Shown in pieces: positions 11,201 through 22,600 of a stretch of 64,000 bases of DNA; positions within the stretch are counted from its first letter, which is position 1, and each line of letters begins with the position of its first letter. Origin of the DNA: Sipunculus nudus (lineage: Eukaryota; Annelida; Sipuncula; Golfingiida; Sipunculidae); the NCBI GenBank assembly GCA_026874595.1, contig CM049322.1:1721900-1785899 (forward strand). Direction: 5' to 3'. The notes beneath the pieces were generated by a model that worked only from the letters and a program-made list of their open reading frames with translations, was not told the DNA's origin and did no database searches. Position numbers and translations under genes: made by a program.

Positions 11201-14200
11201 GTTCCTTTGTTTACACCTTGCTTACGCTTTGCTTATGCTTTGCTTATGGTGAAAACACCAAAGAACTCAAGCATTTTTCTGCAAATACAGACAAGTATGA
11301 ACCATAGGGACACAGCCTGGTTCCCTGGCTACACAATAGTGCCTGTTAGTCATCATGAATAAAAAAATAAAGGGTCAAACCGTTCTATCTAAATCAGAAA
11401 TAGATAATACTATAAATTTCAAAAAAGTGATAATATCGGGATTAGATACCCATTTTTCTTTTTTACCTGAATTGATCAACAGTTATGTTCCAAATTCGAC
11501 ATAAATAGACTCTTGGAGAGCCTAATATTATATTTTATCTTCAGAATATGGTTGCAAATCGCCTTTATGGAGACATAGTTCCTTTGCTTACATTTTGCTT
11601 ACGCTTTGCTTATGCTTTGCTTACGAAGAAAACACCACAGATTTTAAGCATTTTTCTACAAATACTCACAAATACTACCCATAGGGACACTGACTGGTTC
11701 ACTGGCTACACGAAAATACCTGTTAGTGTTCAGTACTCTAAATATTAGGGATCAAATCGTACAATCAAAATCAGAAATAGCTATTACTTCTCAATTCTAA
11801 AAGTGATATAATCTAATTTAGGGACCCATTTTTCTCTTTTAACCTCAATAATCAAAAGTTTTTATACCATATTCGACATAAATAGACTGCTGGGAAGTCT
11901 AACATTATATTATTTCTTCGGAAATTGGTCGGAAAACGCATTTATGGAGAAATAGTTCCTTTGCTTACACTTTGCTTACGCTTTGCTTATGCTTTTCTTA
12001 CGGTGAAAACACCAAAGAACTCAAGCAATTTTTTTGAAATACAGACAAGTATGAACCATAGGGACACAGCCTGGTTCCCTGGCTACACAATAGTGCCTGT
12101 AAGTCATCACGAATCTAAAAATTAAGGGTCAAACCGTTCTAACTAAATCAGAAATAGATAATACTATTAATTTCAAAAAGTGATAATATCGAGTTTAGGG
12201 AGCCATTTTTCTTTTTTACCTGAAGTGATCAACAGTTATGTTCCTTCGACATAGATAGACTCTTGGAGAGCCTAATATTATATTATATCTGCAGAATATG
12301 GTTGCAAATCGCCTTTATGGAGACATAGTTCCGTTGCTTACATTTTGCTTACGCTTTGCTTATGCTTTGCTTACGAAGAAAACACCACCGATTTTAAGCA
12401 TTATTCTACAAATACTCACAAATACTACCCATAGGGACACAGATTGGTTCACTGGCTACATAATAATACCTGTTAGTGGTCAGTACTCTAAATATTAGGG
12501 GTCAAATCGTACAATCAAAATCAGAAATAGCTATTACTTCTCAATTCTAAAAGTGATATAATCTAATTTAGGGACCCATTTTTCTCTTTTAACCTCAATA
12601 ATCAAAAGTTTTTTTTACCATATTCGACATAAATAGACTGCTGGGAAGTCTAACATTATATTATTTCTTCGGAAAATGGTCGGAAAACGCATTTATGGAG
12701 ACATAGTTCCTTTGCTTACACTTTGCTTACGCTTTGCTTATGCTTTGCTTACGGTGAAAACACCAAAGAACTCAAGCATTTTTCTGCAAATACAGACAAG
12801 TATGAACCATACGGACACAGCCTGGTTCCGTGGCTACACAATAGTGCCTGTTAGTCATCATGAATCTAAAAATTAAGGGTCAAACCGTTCCATCTAAATC
12901 AGAAATAGATAATACTATAAATTTCCAAAAAGTGATAATATCGGGATTAGATACCCATTTTTCTTTTTTACCTGAATTGATCAACAGTTATGTTCCAAAT
13001 TCGACATAAATAGACTCTTGGAGAGCCTAATATTATATTTTATCTTCAGAATATGGTTGCAAATCGCCTTTATGGAGACATAGTTCCGTTGCTTACATTT
13101 TGCTTACGCTTTGCTTATGCTTTGCTTACGAAGAAAACACCACAGAATTTAAACATTTCTCTACAAATACTCACAAATACTACCCATAGGGACACTGACT
13201 GGTTCACTGGCTACACGATTATACCTGTTGGTGGACAGTACTCTAAATATTAGGGTTCAAATCGTATAATCAAAATCAGAAATAGCTATTACTTCTCAAT
13301 TCTAAAAGTGATATAATCTAGTTTAGGGACCCATTTTTCTCTTTTAACCTCAATAATCAAAAGTTTTTTACCATATTCGACATAAATAGACTGCTGGGAA
13401 GTCTAACATTATATAATTTCTTCTGAAAATGGTCGGAAAACGCATTTATGGAGACATAGTTCCTTTGTTTACACCTTGCTTACGCTTTGCTTATGCTTTG
13501 CTTATGGTGAAAACACCAAAGAACTCAAGCATTTTTCTGCAAATACAGACAAGTATGAACCATAGGGACACAGCCTGGTTCCCTGGCTACACAATAGTGC
13601 CTGTTAGTCATCATGATTCTAAAAATAAAGGGTCAAACCGTTCTATCTAAATCAGAAATAGATAATACTATTAATTTCAAAAAGTGATAATATCGAGTTT
13701 TAGATACCCATTTTTCTTTTTTACCTGAATTGATTAACAGTTATGTTCCTTCGACATAGATAGACTCTTGGAGAGCCTAATATTATATTATACCTTCAGA
13801 ATATGGTTGCAAATCTCCTTTATGGAGACATAGTTCCTTTGCTTACATTTTGCTTACGCTTTGCTTATGCTTTGCTTACGAAGAAAACACCACAGATTTT
13901 AAGCATTTTTCTACAAATACTCACAAATACTACCCATAGGGACACAGAATGGTTCACTGGCTACACGAAAATACCTGTTAGTGGTCAGTACTCTAAATAT
14001 TAGGGGTCAAATCGTACAATCAAAATCAGAAATAGCTATTACTTCTCAATTCTAAAAGTGATATAATCTAATTTAGGGACCCATTTTTCTCTTTTAACCT
14101 CAACAATCAAAAGTTTTTATACCATATTCGACATAAATAGACTGCTGGGAAGTCTAACATTATATTATTTCTTCGGAAAATGGTCGCAAAACGCATTTAT

Positions 14201-14230
14201 GGAGACATAGTTCCTTTGCTTACACTTTGC
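9032..14230 (+). repeat. 24-monomer higher-order unit, partial copy 2
   Basis: This repeats 1-5,199 at an offset of 9,031 bp with few differences. Anchors: A9287, B9664, A10040, B10417, A10794, B11171, A11548, B11925, A12298, B12676, A13053, B13429, A13803, B14180. Differences seen include CATAATTTAAAC for CAGAATTTAAAC (in 9,287), TTGGTCGGAAAAC for ATGGTCGGAAAAC at 11,925, AATAAAAAAATAAAG near 11,358, and GGGTTCAAATCG at 13,254. The match ends inside B14180, which starts like B5150 (GGTCGCAAAACGC) and continues like B5900. Confidence 0.86.
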
Positions 14231-14552
14231 TTACGCTTTGCTTATGCTTTTCTTACGGTGAAAACACCAAAGAACCCAAGCAATTTTTTTTAAATACAGA
14301 CAAGTATGAACCATAGGGACACAGCCTGGTTCCCTGGCTACACAATACTGCCTGTTAGTCATCATGAATCTAAAAATTAAGGGTCAAACCGTTCTAACTA
14401 AATCAGAAATAGATAATACTATTAATTTCAAAAAGTGATAATATCGAGTTTAGGGAGCCATTTTTCTTTTTTACTTGAATTGATCAACAGTTATGTTCCT
14501 TCGACATAGATAGACTCTTGGAGAGCCTAATATTATATTATATCTGCAGAAT
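14180..14552 (+). repeat. B monomer joining two B lineages (deletion junction)
   Basis: The start, GGTCGCAAAACGC, is that of B5150. From about CGCTTTGCTTATG onward (TTTTCTTACGG, AGAACCCAAG and in-frame TAA after AATTTTTTTT) it matches B5900. Relative to copy 1 of the 24-monomer unit, the pair B5150/A5523 (about 750 bp) has been lost by exchange within the 60-bp box. B16058 repeats this junction 1,878 bp downstream. Confidence 0.83.
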
Positions 14553-14929
14553 ATGGTTGCAAATCGCCTTTATGGAGACATAGTTCCGTTGCTTACATTT
14601 TGCTTACGCTTTGCTTATGCTTTGTTTACGAAGAAAACACCTCAGAATTTAAACATTTCTCTACAAATACTCACAAATACTACCCATAGGGACACAGCCT
14701 GGTTCCGTGGCTACACAATAGTGCCTGTTAGTCATCATGAATCTAAAAATTAAGGGTCAAACCGTTCCATCTAAATCAGAAATAGATAATACTATAAATT
14801 TCAAAAAAGTGATAATATCGGGATTAGATACCCATTTTTCTTTTTTACCTGAATTGATCAACAGTTATGTTCCAAATTCGACATAAATAGACTCTTGGAG
14901 AGCCTAATATTATATTTTATCTTCAGAAT
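14553..14929 (+). repeat. A/B hybrid monomer, first copy
   Basis: The first part is type A and matches A6273 (TTTGTTTACGAAG, CCTCAGAATTTAAAC). From GCCTGG at 14,697 onward it is type B (GGTTCCGTGG, GTCATCATGAATCT, TAA) with a B-to-A linker. The switch lies in the 12 bp CCATAGGGACAC (14,684-14,695) that both types share. The next monomer (14,930) is again type A, so A-B alternation breaks here. The B part resembles B3646 and B12676 downstream of the junction. Confidence 0.93.
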
Positions 14930-16430
14930 ATGGTTGCAAATCGCCTTTATGGAGACATAGTTCCGTTGCTTACATTTTGCTTACGCTTTGCTTATGCTTT
15001 GCTTACGAAGAAAACACCACAGAATTTAAACATTTCTCTACAAATACTCACAAATACTACCCATAGGGACACTGACTGGTTCACTGGCTACACGATTATA
15101 CCTGTTGGTGGACAGTACTCTAAATATTAGGGTTCAAATCGTATAATCAAAATCAGAAATAGCTATTACTTCTCAATTCTAAAAGTGATATAATCTAGTT
15201 TAGGGACCCATTTTTCTCTTTTAACCTCAATAATCAAAAGTTTTTATACCATATTCGACATAAATAGACTGCTGGGAAGTCTAACATTATATTATTTCTT
15301 CGGAAAATGGTCGGAAAACGCATTTATGGAGACATAGTTCCTTTGTTTACACCTTGCTTACGCTTTGCTTATGCTTTGCTTATGGTGAAAACACCAAAGA
15401 ACTCAAGCATTTTTCTGCAAATACAGACAAGTATGAACCATAGGGACACAGCCTGGTTCCCTGGCTACACAATAGTGCCTGTTAGTCATCATGATTCTAA
15501 AAATAAAGGGTCAAACCGTTCTATCTAAATCAGAAATAGATAATACTATTAATTTCAAAAAGTGATAATATCGAGTTTTAGATACCCATTTTTCTTTTTT
15601 ACCTGAATTGATTAACAGTTATGTTCCTTCGACATAGATAGACTCTTGGAGAGCCTAATATTATATTATACCTTCAGAATATGGTTGCAAATCTCCTTTA
15701 TGGAGACATAGTTCCTTTGCTTACATTTTGCTTACGCTTTGCTTATGCTTTGCTTACGAAGAAAACACCACAGATTTTAAGCATTTTTCTACAAATACTC
15801 ACAAATACTACCCATAGGGACACAGAATGGTTCACTGGCTACACGAAAATACCTGTTAGTGGTCAGTACTCTAAATATTAGGGGTCAAATCGTACAATCA
15901 AAATCAGAAATAGCTATTACTTCTCAATTCTAAAAGTGATATAATCTAATTTAGGGACCCATTTTTCTCTTTTAACCTCAACAATCAAAAGTTTTTATAC
16001 CATATTCGACATAAATAGACTGCTGGGAAGTCTAACATTATATTATTTCTTCGGAAAATGGTCGCAAAACGCATTTATGGAGACATAGTTCCTTTGCTTA
16101 CACTTTGCTTACGCTTTGCTTATGCTTTTCTTACGGTGAAAACACCAAAGAACCCAAGCAATTTTTTTTAAATACAGACAAGTATGAACCATAGGGACAC
16201 AGCCTGGTTCCCTGGCTACACAATACTGCCTGTTAGTCATCATGAATCTAAAAATTAAGGGTCAAACCGTTCTAACTAAATCAGAAATAGATAATACTAT
16301 TAATTTCAAAAAGTGATAATATCGAGTTTAGGGAGCCATTTTTCTTTTTTACTTGAATTGATCAACAGTTATGTTCCTTCGACATAGATAGACTCTTGGA
16401 GAGCCTAATATTATATTATATCTGCAGAAT

Positions 16431-16807
16431 ATGGTTGCAAATCGCCTTTATGGAGACATAGTTCCGTTGCTTACATTTTGCTTACGCTTTGCTTATGCTT
16501 TGTTTACGAAGAAAACACCTCAGAATTTAAACATTTCTCTACAAATACTCACAAATACTACCCATAGGGACACAGCCTGGTTCCGTGGCTACACAATAGT
16601 GCCTGTTAGTCATCATGAATCTAAAAATTAAGGGTCAAACCGTTCCATCTAAATCAGAAATAGATAATACTATAAATTTCAAAAAAGTGATAATATCGGG
16701 ATTAGATACCCATTTTTCTTTTTTACCTGAATTGATCAACAGTTATGTTCCAAATTCGACATAAATAGACTCTTGGAGAGCCTAATATTATATTTTATCT
16801 TCAGAAT
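16431..16807 (+). repeat. A/B hybrid monomer, second copy
   Basis: This has the same junction as the hybrid at 14,553, placed 1,878 bp downstream (shared bases 16,562-16,573). The next monomer, 16,808, is type A. Together the two hybrids flip and then restore the A/B phase of the array. Identical junctions mean that one recombination event was copied by tandem amplification. Confidence 0.92.
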
Positions 16808-19650
16808 ATGGTTGCAAATCGCCTTTATGGAGACATAGTTCCGTTGCTTACATTTTGCTTACGCTTTGCTTATGCTTTGCTTACGAAGAAAACACCACAG
16901 AATTTAAACATTTCTCTACAAATACTCACAAATACTACCCATAGGGACACTGACTGGTTCACTGGCTACACGATTATACCTGTTGGTGGACAGTACTCTA
17001 AATATTAGGGTTCAAATCGTATAATCAAAATCAGAAATAGCTATTACTTCTCAATTCTAAAAGTGATATAATCTAGTTTAGGGACCCATTTTTCTCTTTT
17101 AACCTCAATAATCAAAAGTTTTTTACCATATTCGACATAAATAGACTGCTGGGAAGTCTAACATTATATAATTTCTTCTGAAAATGGTCGGAAAACGCAT
17201 TTATGGAGACATAGTTCCTTTGTTTACACCTTGCTTACGCTTTGCTTATGCTTTGCTTATGGTGAAAACACCAAAGAACTCAAGCATTTTTCTGCAAATA
17301 CAGACAAGTATGAACCATAGGGACACAGCCTGGTTCCCTGGCTACACAATAGTGCCTGTTAGTCATCATGATTCTAAAAATAAAGGGTCAAACCGTTCTA
17401 TCTAAATCAGAAATAGATAATACTATTAATTTCAAAAAGTGATAATATCGAGTTTTAGATACCCATTTTTCTTTTTTACCTGAATTGATTAACAGTTATG
17501 TTCCTTCGACATAGATAGACTCTTGGAGAGCCTAATATTATATTATACCTTCAGAATATGGTTGCAAATCTCCTTTATGGAGACATAGTTCCTTTGCTTA
17601 CATTTTGCTTACGCTTTGCTTATGCTTTGCTTACGAAGAAAACACCACAGATTTTAAGCATTTTTCTACAAATACTCACAAATACTACCCATAGGGACAC
17701 AGAATGGTTCACTGGCTACACGAAAATACCTGTTAGTGGTCAGTACTCTAAATATTAGGGGTCAAATCGTACAATCAAAATCAGAAATAGCTATTACTTC
17801 TCAATTCTAAAAGTGATATAATCTAATTTAGGGACCCATTTTTCTCTTTTAACCTCAACAATCAAAAGTTTTTATACCATATTCGACATAAATAGACTGC
17901 TGGGAAGTCTAACATTATATTATTTCTTCGGAAAATGGTCGCAAAACGCATTTATGGAGACATAGTTCCTTTGCTTACACTTTGCTTAAGCTTTGCTTAT
18001 GCTTTTATTACGGTGAAAACACCAAAGAACTCAAGCAATTTTTTGGAAATACAGACAAGTATGAACCATAGGGACACAGCCTGGTTCCCTGGCTACACAA
18101 TAGTGCCTGTTAGTCATCACAAATCTAAAAATTAAGGGTCAAACCGTTCTATCTAATTCAGAAATAGATAATACTATTAATTTCAAAAAGTGATAATATT
18201 GAGTTTAGGTAGCCATTTTTCTTTTTTACCTCAATTGTTCAACAGTTATGTTCCTTCGACATAGATAGACTCTTGGAGAGCCTAATATTATATTATATCT
18301 TCAGAATATGGTTGCAAATCGCCTTTATGGAGACATAGTTCCTTTGCTTACATTTTGCTTACGCTTTGCTTATGCTTTGCTTACGAAGAAAATACCACCG
18401 ATTTTAAGCATTATTCTACAAATACTCACAAATACTACCCTTAGGGACACAGACTGTTTCACTGGCTACATAATAATACCTGTTAGTGGTCAGTACTCTA
18501 AATATTTAGGGTCAAATCGTACAATCAAAATCAGAAATAGCTATTACTTCTCAATTCTAAAAGTGATATAATCTAATTTAGGGACCCATTTTTCTCTTTT
18601 AACCTCAATAATCAAAAGTTTTTATACCATATTCGACATAAATAGACTGCTGGGAAGTCTAACATTATATTATTTCTTCGGAAAATGGTCGGAAAACGCA
18701 TTTATGGAGACATAGTTCCTTTGCTTACACTTTGCTTACGCTTTGCTTATGCTTTTCTTACGGTGAAAACACCAAAGAACCCAAGCAATTTTTTTTAAAT
18801 ACAGACAAGTATGAACCATAGGGACACAGCCTGGTTCCCTGGCTACACAATACTGCCTGTTAGTCATCATGAATCTAAAAATTAAGGGTCAAACCGTTCT
18901 AACTAAATCAGAAATAGATAATACTATTAATTTCAAAAAGTGATAATATCGAGTTTAGGGAGCCATTTTTCTTTTTTACTTGAATTGATCAACAGTTATG
19001 TTCCTTCGACATAGATAGACTCTTGGAGAGCCTAATATTATATTATATCTGCAGAATATGGTTGCAAATCGCCTTTATGGAGACATAGTTCCGTTGCTTA
19101 CATTTTGCTTACGCTTTGCTTATGCTTTGTTTACGAAGAAAACACCTCAGAATTTAAACATTTCTCTACAAATACTCACAAATACTACCCATAGGGACAC
19201 TGACTGGTTCACTGGCTACACGATTATACCTGTTGGTGGTCAGTACTCTAAATATTAGTGGTCAAATCGTACAATCAAAATCAGAAATAGCTATTACTTC
19301 TCAATTCTAAAAGTGATATAATCTAGTTTAGGGACCCATTTTTCTCTTTTAACCTCCATAATCAAAAGTTTTTTTACCATATTCGACATAAATAGACTGC
19401 TGGGAAGTCTAACATTATATAATTTCTTCGGAAAATGGTCGGAAAACGCATTTATGGAGACATAGTTCCTTTGTTTACACCTTGCTTACGCTTTGCTTAT
19501 GCTTTGCTTATGGTGAAAACACCAAAGAACTCAAGCATTTTTCTGCAAATACAGACAAGTATGAACCATAGGGACACAGCCTGGTTCCCTGGCTACACAA
19601 TAGTGCCTGTTAGTCATCATGAATCTAAAAATTAAGGGTCAAACCGTTCT
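16574..19650 (+). repeat. Copy of 3,790-6,865 (offset 12,785 bp)
   Basis: A16808, B17184, A17558, B17935, A18308, B18685, A19058 and B19435 match A4023, B4399, A4773, B5150, A5523, B5900, A6273 and B6650 in order, with a constant offset of 12,785 bp. Shared rare marks are TTGCTTAAGC (B5150/B17935), TACCCTTAGGG and ATATTTAGGG (A5523/A18308), and the in-frame TAA in B5900/B18685. The match ends near 19,650, where CGTTCTATC with GAAATAGAT replaces CGTTCCATC with GAAATTGAT. Confidence 0.86.
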
Positions 19651-22600
19651 ATCTAAATCAGAAATAGATAATACTATAAATTTCAAAAAAGTGATAATAT
19701 CGGGATTAGATACCCATTTTTCTTTTTTACCTGAATTGATCAACAGTTATGTTCCAAATTCGACATAAATAGACTCTTGGAGAGCCTAATATTATATTTT
19801 ATCTTCAGAATATGGTTGCAAATCGCCTTTATGGAGACACAGTTCCGTTGCTTACATTTTGCTTACGCTTTGCTTATGCTTTTCTTACGAAGAAAACACC
19901 ACAGATTTTAAGCATTTTTCTACAAACACTCACAAATACTACCCATAGGGACACTGACTGGTTCACTGGCTACACGAAAATACCTGTTAGTGGTCAGTAC
20001 TCTAAATATTAGGGGTCAAATCGTACAATCAAAATCAGAAATAGCTATTACTTCTCAATTCTAAAAGTGATATAATCTAATTTAGGGACCCATTTTTCTC
20101 TTTTAACCTCAACAATCAAAAGTTTTTATACCATATTCGACATAAATAGACTGCTGGGAAGTCTAACATTATATTATTTCTTCGGAAAATGGTCGGAAAA
20201 CGCATTTATGGAGACATAGTTCCTTTGCATACACTTTGCTTACGCTTTGCTTATGCTTTTATTACGGTGAAAACACCAAAGAACTCAAGCAATTTTTTGG
20301 AAATACAGACAAGTATGAACCATAGGGACACAGCCTGGTTCCCTGGCTACACAATAGTGCCTGTTAGTCATCACGAATCTAAAAATTAAGGGTCAAACCG
20401 TTCTATCTAAATCAGAAATAGATAATACTATTAATTTCAAAAAGTGATAATATTGAGTTTAGGGAGCCATTTTTCTTTTTTACCTCAAGTGATCAACAGT
20501 TATGTTCCTTCGACATAGATAGACTCTTGGAGAGCCTAATATTATATTATATCTTCAGAATATGGTTGCAAATCGCCTTTATGGAGACATAGTTCCTTTG
20601 CTTACATTTTGCTTACGCTTTGCTTATGCTTTGCTTACGAAGAAAACACCACCGATTTTAAGCATTATTCTACAAATACTCACAAATACTACCCATAGGG
20701 ACACAGACTGGTTCACTGGCTACATAATAATACCTGTTAGTGGTCAGTACTCTAAATATTAGGGGTCAAATCGTACAATCAAAATCAGAAATAGCTATTA
20801 CTTCTGCATTTCTAAAAGTGATATAATCTAATTTAGGGACCCATTTTTCTCTTTTAACCTCAATAATCAAAAGTTTTGTTACCATATTCGACATAAATAG
20901 ACTGCTGGGAAGTCTAACATTATATTATTTCTTCGGAAAATGGTCGGAAAACGCATTTATGGAGACATAGTTCCTTTGCTTACACTTTGCTTACGCTTTG
21001 CTTATGCTTTGCTTACGGTGAAAACACCAAAGAACTCAAGCATTTTTCTGCAAATACAGACAAGTATGAACCATAGGGACACAGCCTGGTTCCCTGGCTA
21101 CACAATAGTGCCTGTTAGTCATCATGAATCTAAAAATTAAGGGTCAAACCGTTCCATCTAAATCAGAAATTGATAATACTATAAAATTAAAAAAAGTGAT
21201 AATATCGGGATTAGGGACCCATTCTTCTTTTTTACCTGAATTGATCAACAGTTATGTTCCAAATTCGACATAGAAAGACTCTTGGAGAGCCTAATAATAT
21301 ATTATATCTTCAGAATATGGTTGCAAATCGCCTTTATGGAGACATAGTTCCTTTGCTTACATTTTGCTTACGCTTTGCTTATGCTTTGCTTACGAAGAAA
21401 ACACCACAGAATTTAAACATTTCTCTACAAATACTCACAAATACTACCCATAGGGACACTGACTGGTTCACTGGCTACACGATTATACCTGTTGGTGGAC
21501 AGTACTCTAAATATTAGGGGTCAAATCGTACAATCAAAATCAGAAATAGCTGTTACTTCTCAATTCTAAAAGTGATATAATCTAGTTTAGGGACCCATTT
21601 TTCTCTTTTAACCTCAATAATCAAAAGTTTTTTTACCATATTCGACATAAATAGACTGCTGGGAAGTCTAACATTATATAATTTCTTCGGAAAATGGTCG
21701 GAAAACGCATTTATGGAGACATAGTTCCTTTGTTTACACCTTGCTTACGCATTGCTTATGCTTTGCTTATGGTGAAAACACCAAAGAACTCAAGCATTTT
21801 TCTGCAAATACAGACAAGTATGAACCATAGGGACACAGCCTGGTTCCCTGGCTACACAATAGTGCCTGTTAGTCATCATGAATCTAAAAATAAAGGGTCA
21901 AACCGTTCTATCTAAATCAGAAATAGATAATACTATAAATTTAAAAAAAGTGATAATATCGGGATTAGATACCCATTTTTCTTTTTTACCTGAATTGATC
22001 AACAGTTATGTTCCAAATTCGACATAAACAGACTCTTGGAGAGCCTAATATTATATTTTATCTTCAGAATATGGTTGCAAATCGCCTTTATGGAGACATA
22101 GTTCCTTTGCTTACATTTTGCTTACGCTTTGCTTATGCTTTGCTTACGAAGAAAACACCACAGATTTTAAGCATTTTTCTACAAATACTCACAAATACTA
22201 CCCATAGGGACACTGACTGGTTCACTGGCTACACGAAAATACCTGTTAGTGTTCAGTACTCTAAATATTAGGGATCAAATCGTACAATCAAAATCAGAAA
22301 TAGCTATTACTTCTCAATTCTAAAAGTGATATAATCTAATTTAGGGACCCATTTTTCTCTTTTAACCTCAATAATCAAAAGTTTTTATACCATATTCGAC
22401 ATAAATAGACTGCTGGGAAGTCTAACATTATATTATTTCTTCGGAAAATGGTCGGAAAACGCATTTATGGAGACATAGTTCCTTTGCTTACACTTTGCTT
22501 ACGCTTTGCTTATGCTTTTCTTACGGTGAAAACACCAAAGAACTCAAGCAATTTTTTTGAAATACCGACAAGTATGAACCATAGGGACACAGCCTGGTTC

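Larger units (their letters stand above)
12819..17988 (+). repeat. 5-monomer higher-order unit, 2.75 copies (1,878 bp)
   Basis: Copy 1 is 12,819-14,695, copy 2 is 14,696-16,573, and partial copy 3 is 16,574-17,988. Anchors by copy: A13053, B13429, A13803, B14180, hybrid14553; A14930, B15307, A15681, B16058, hybrid16431; A16808, B17184, A17558, B17935. Spacing between copies is 1,877-1,878 bp. It is the only unit here with an odd monomer count, which is possible because its fifth monomer is an A/B hybrid. Copy 3 departs at 17,989, where TTGCTTAAGC replaces TTGCTTACGC. Confidence 0.9.

Noticed and set aside
13251-13268. GGTTCAAATCG in A13053, A14930 and A16808 resembling a tRNA T-loop or Pol III box B
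   Set aside because: It arises from one G-to-T change in GGGGTCAAATCG shared by an amplified lineage. Flanking bases do not form a T-stem, no convincing box A lies upstream, and no cloverleaf can be drawn.
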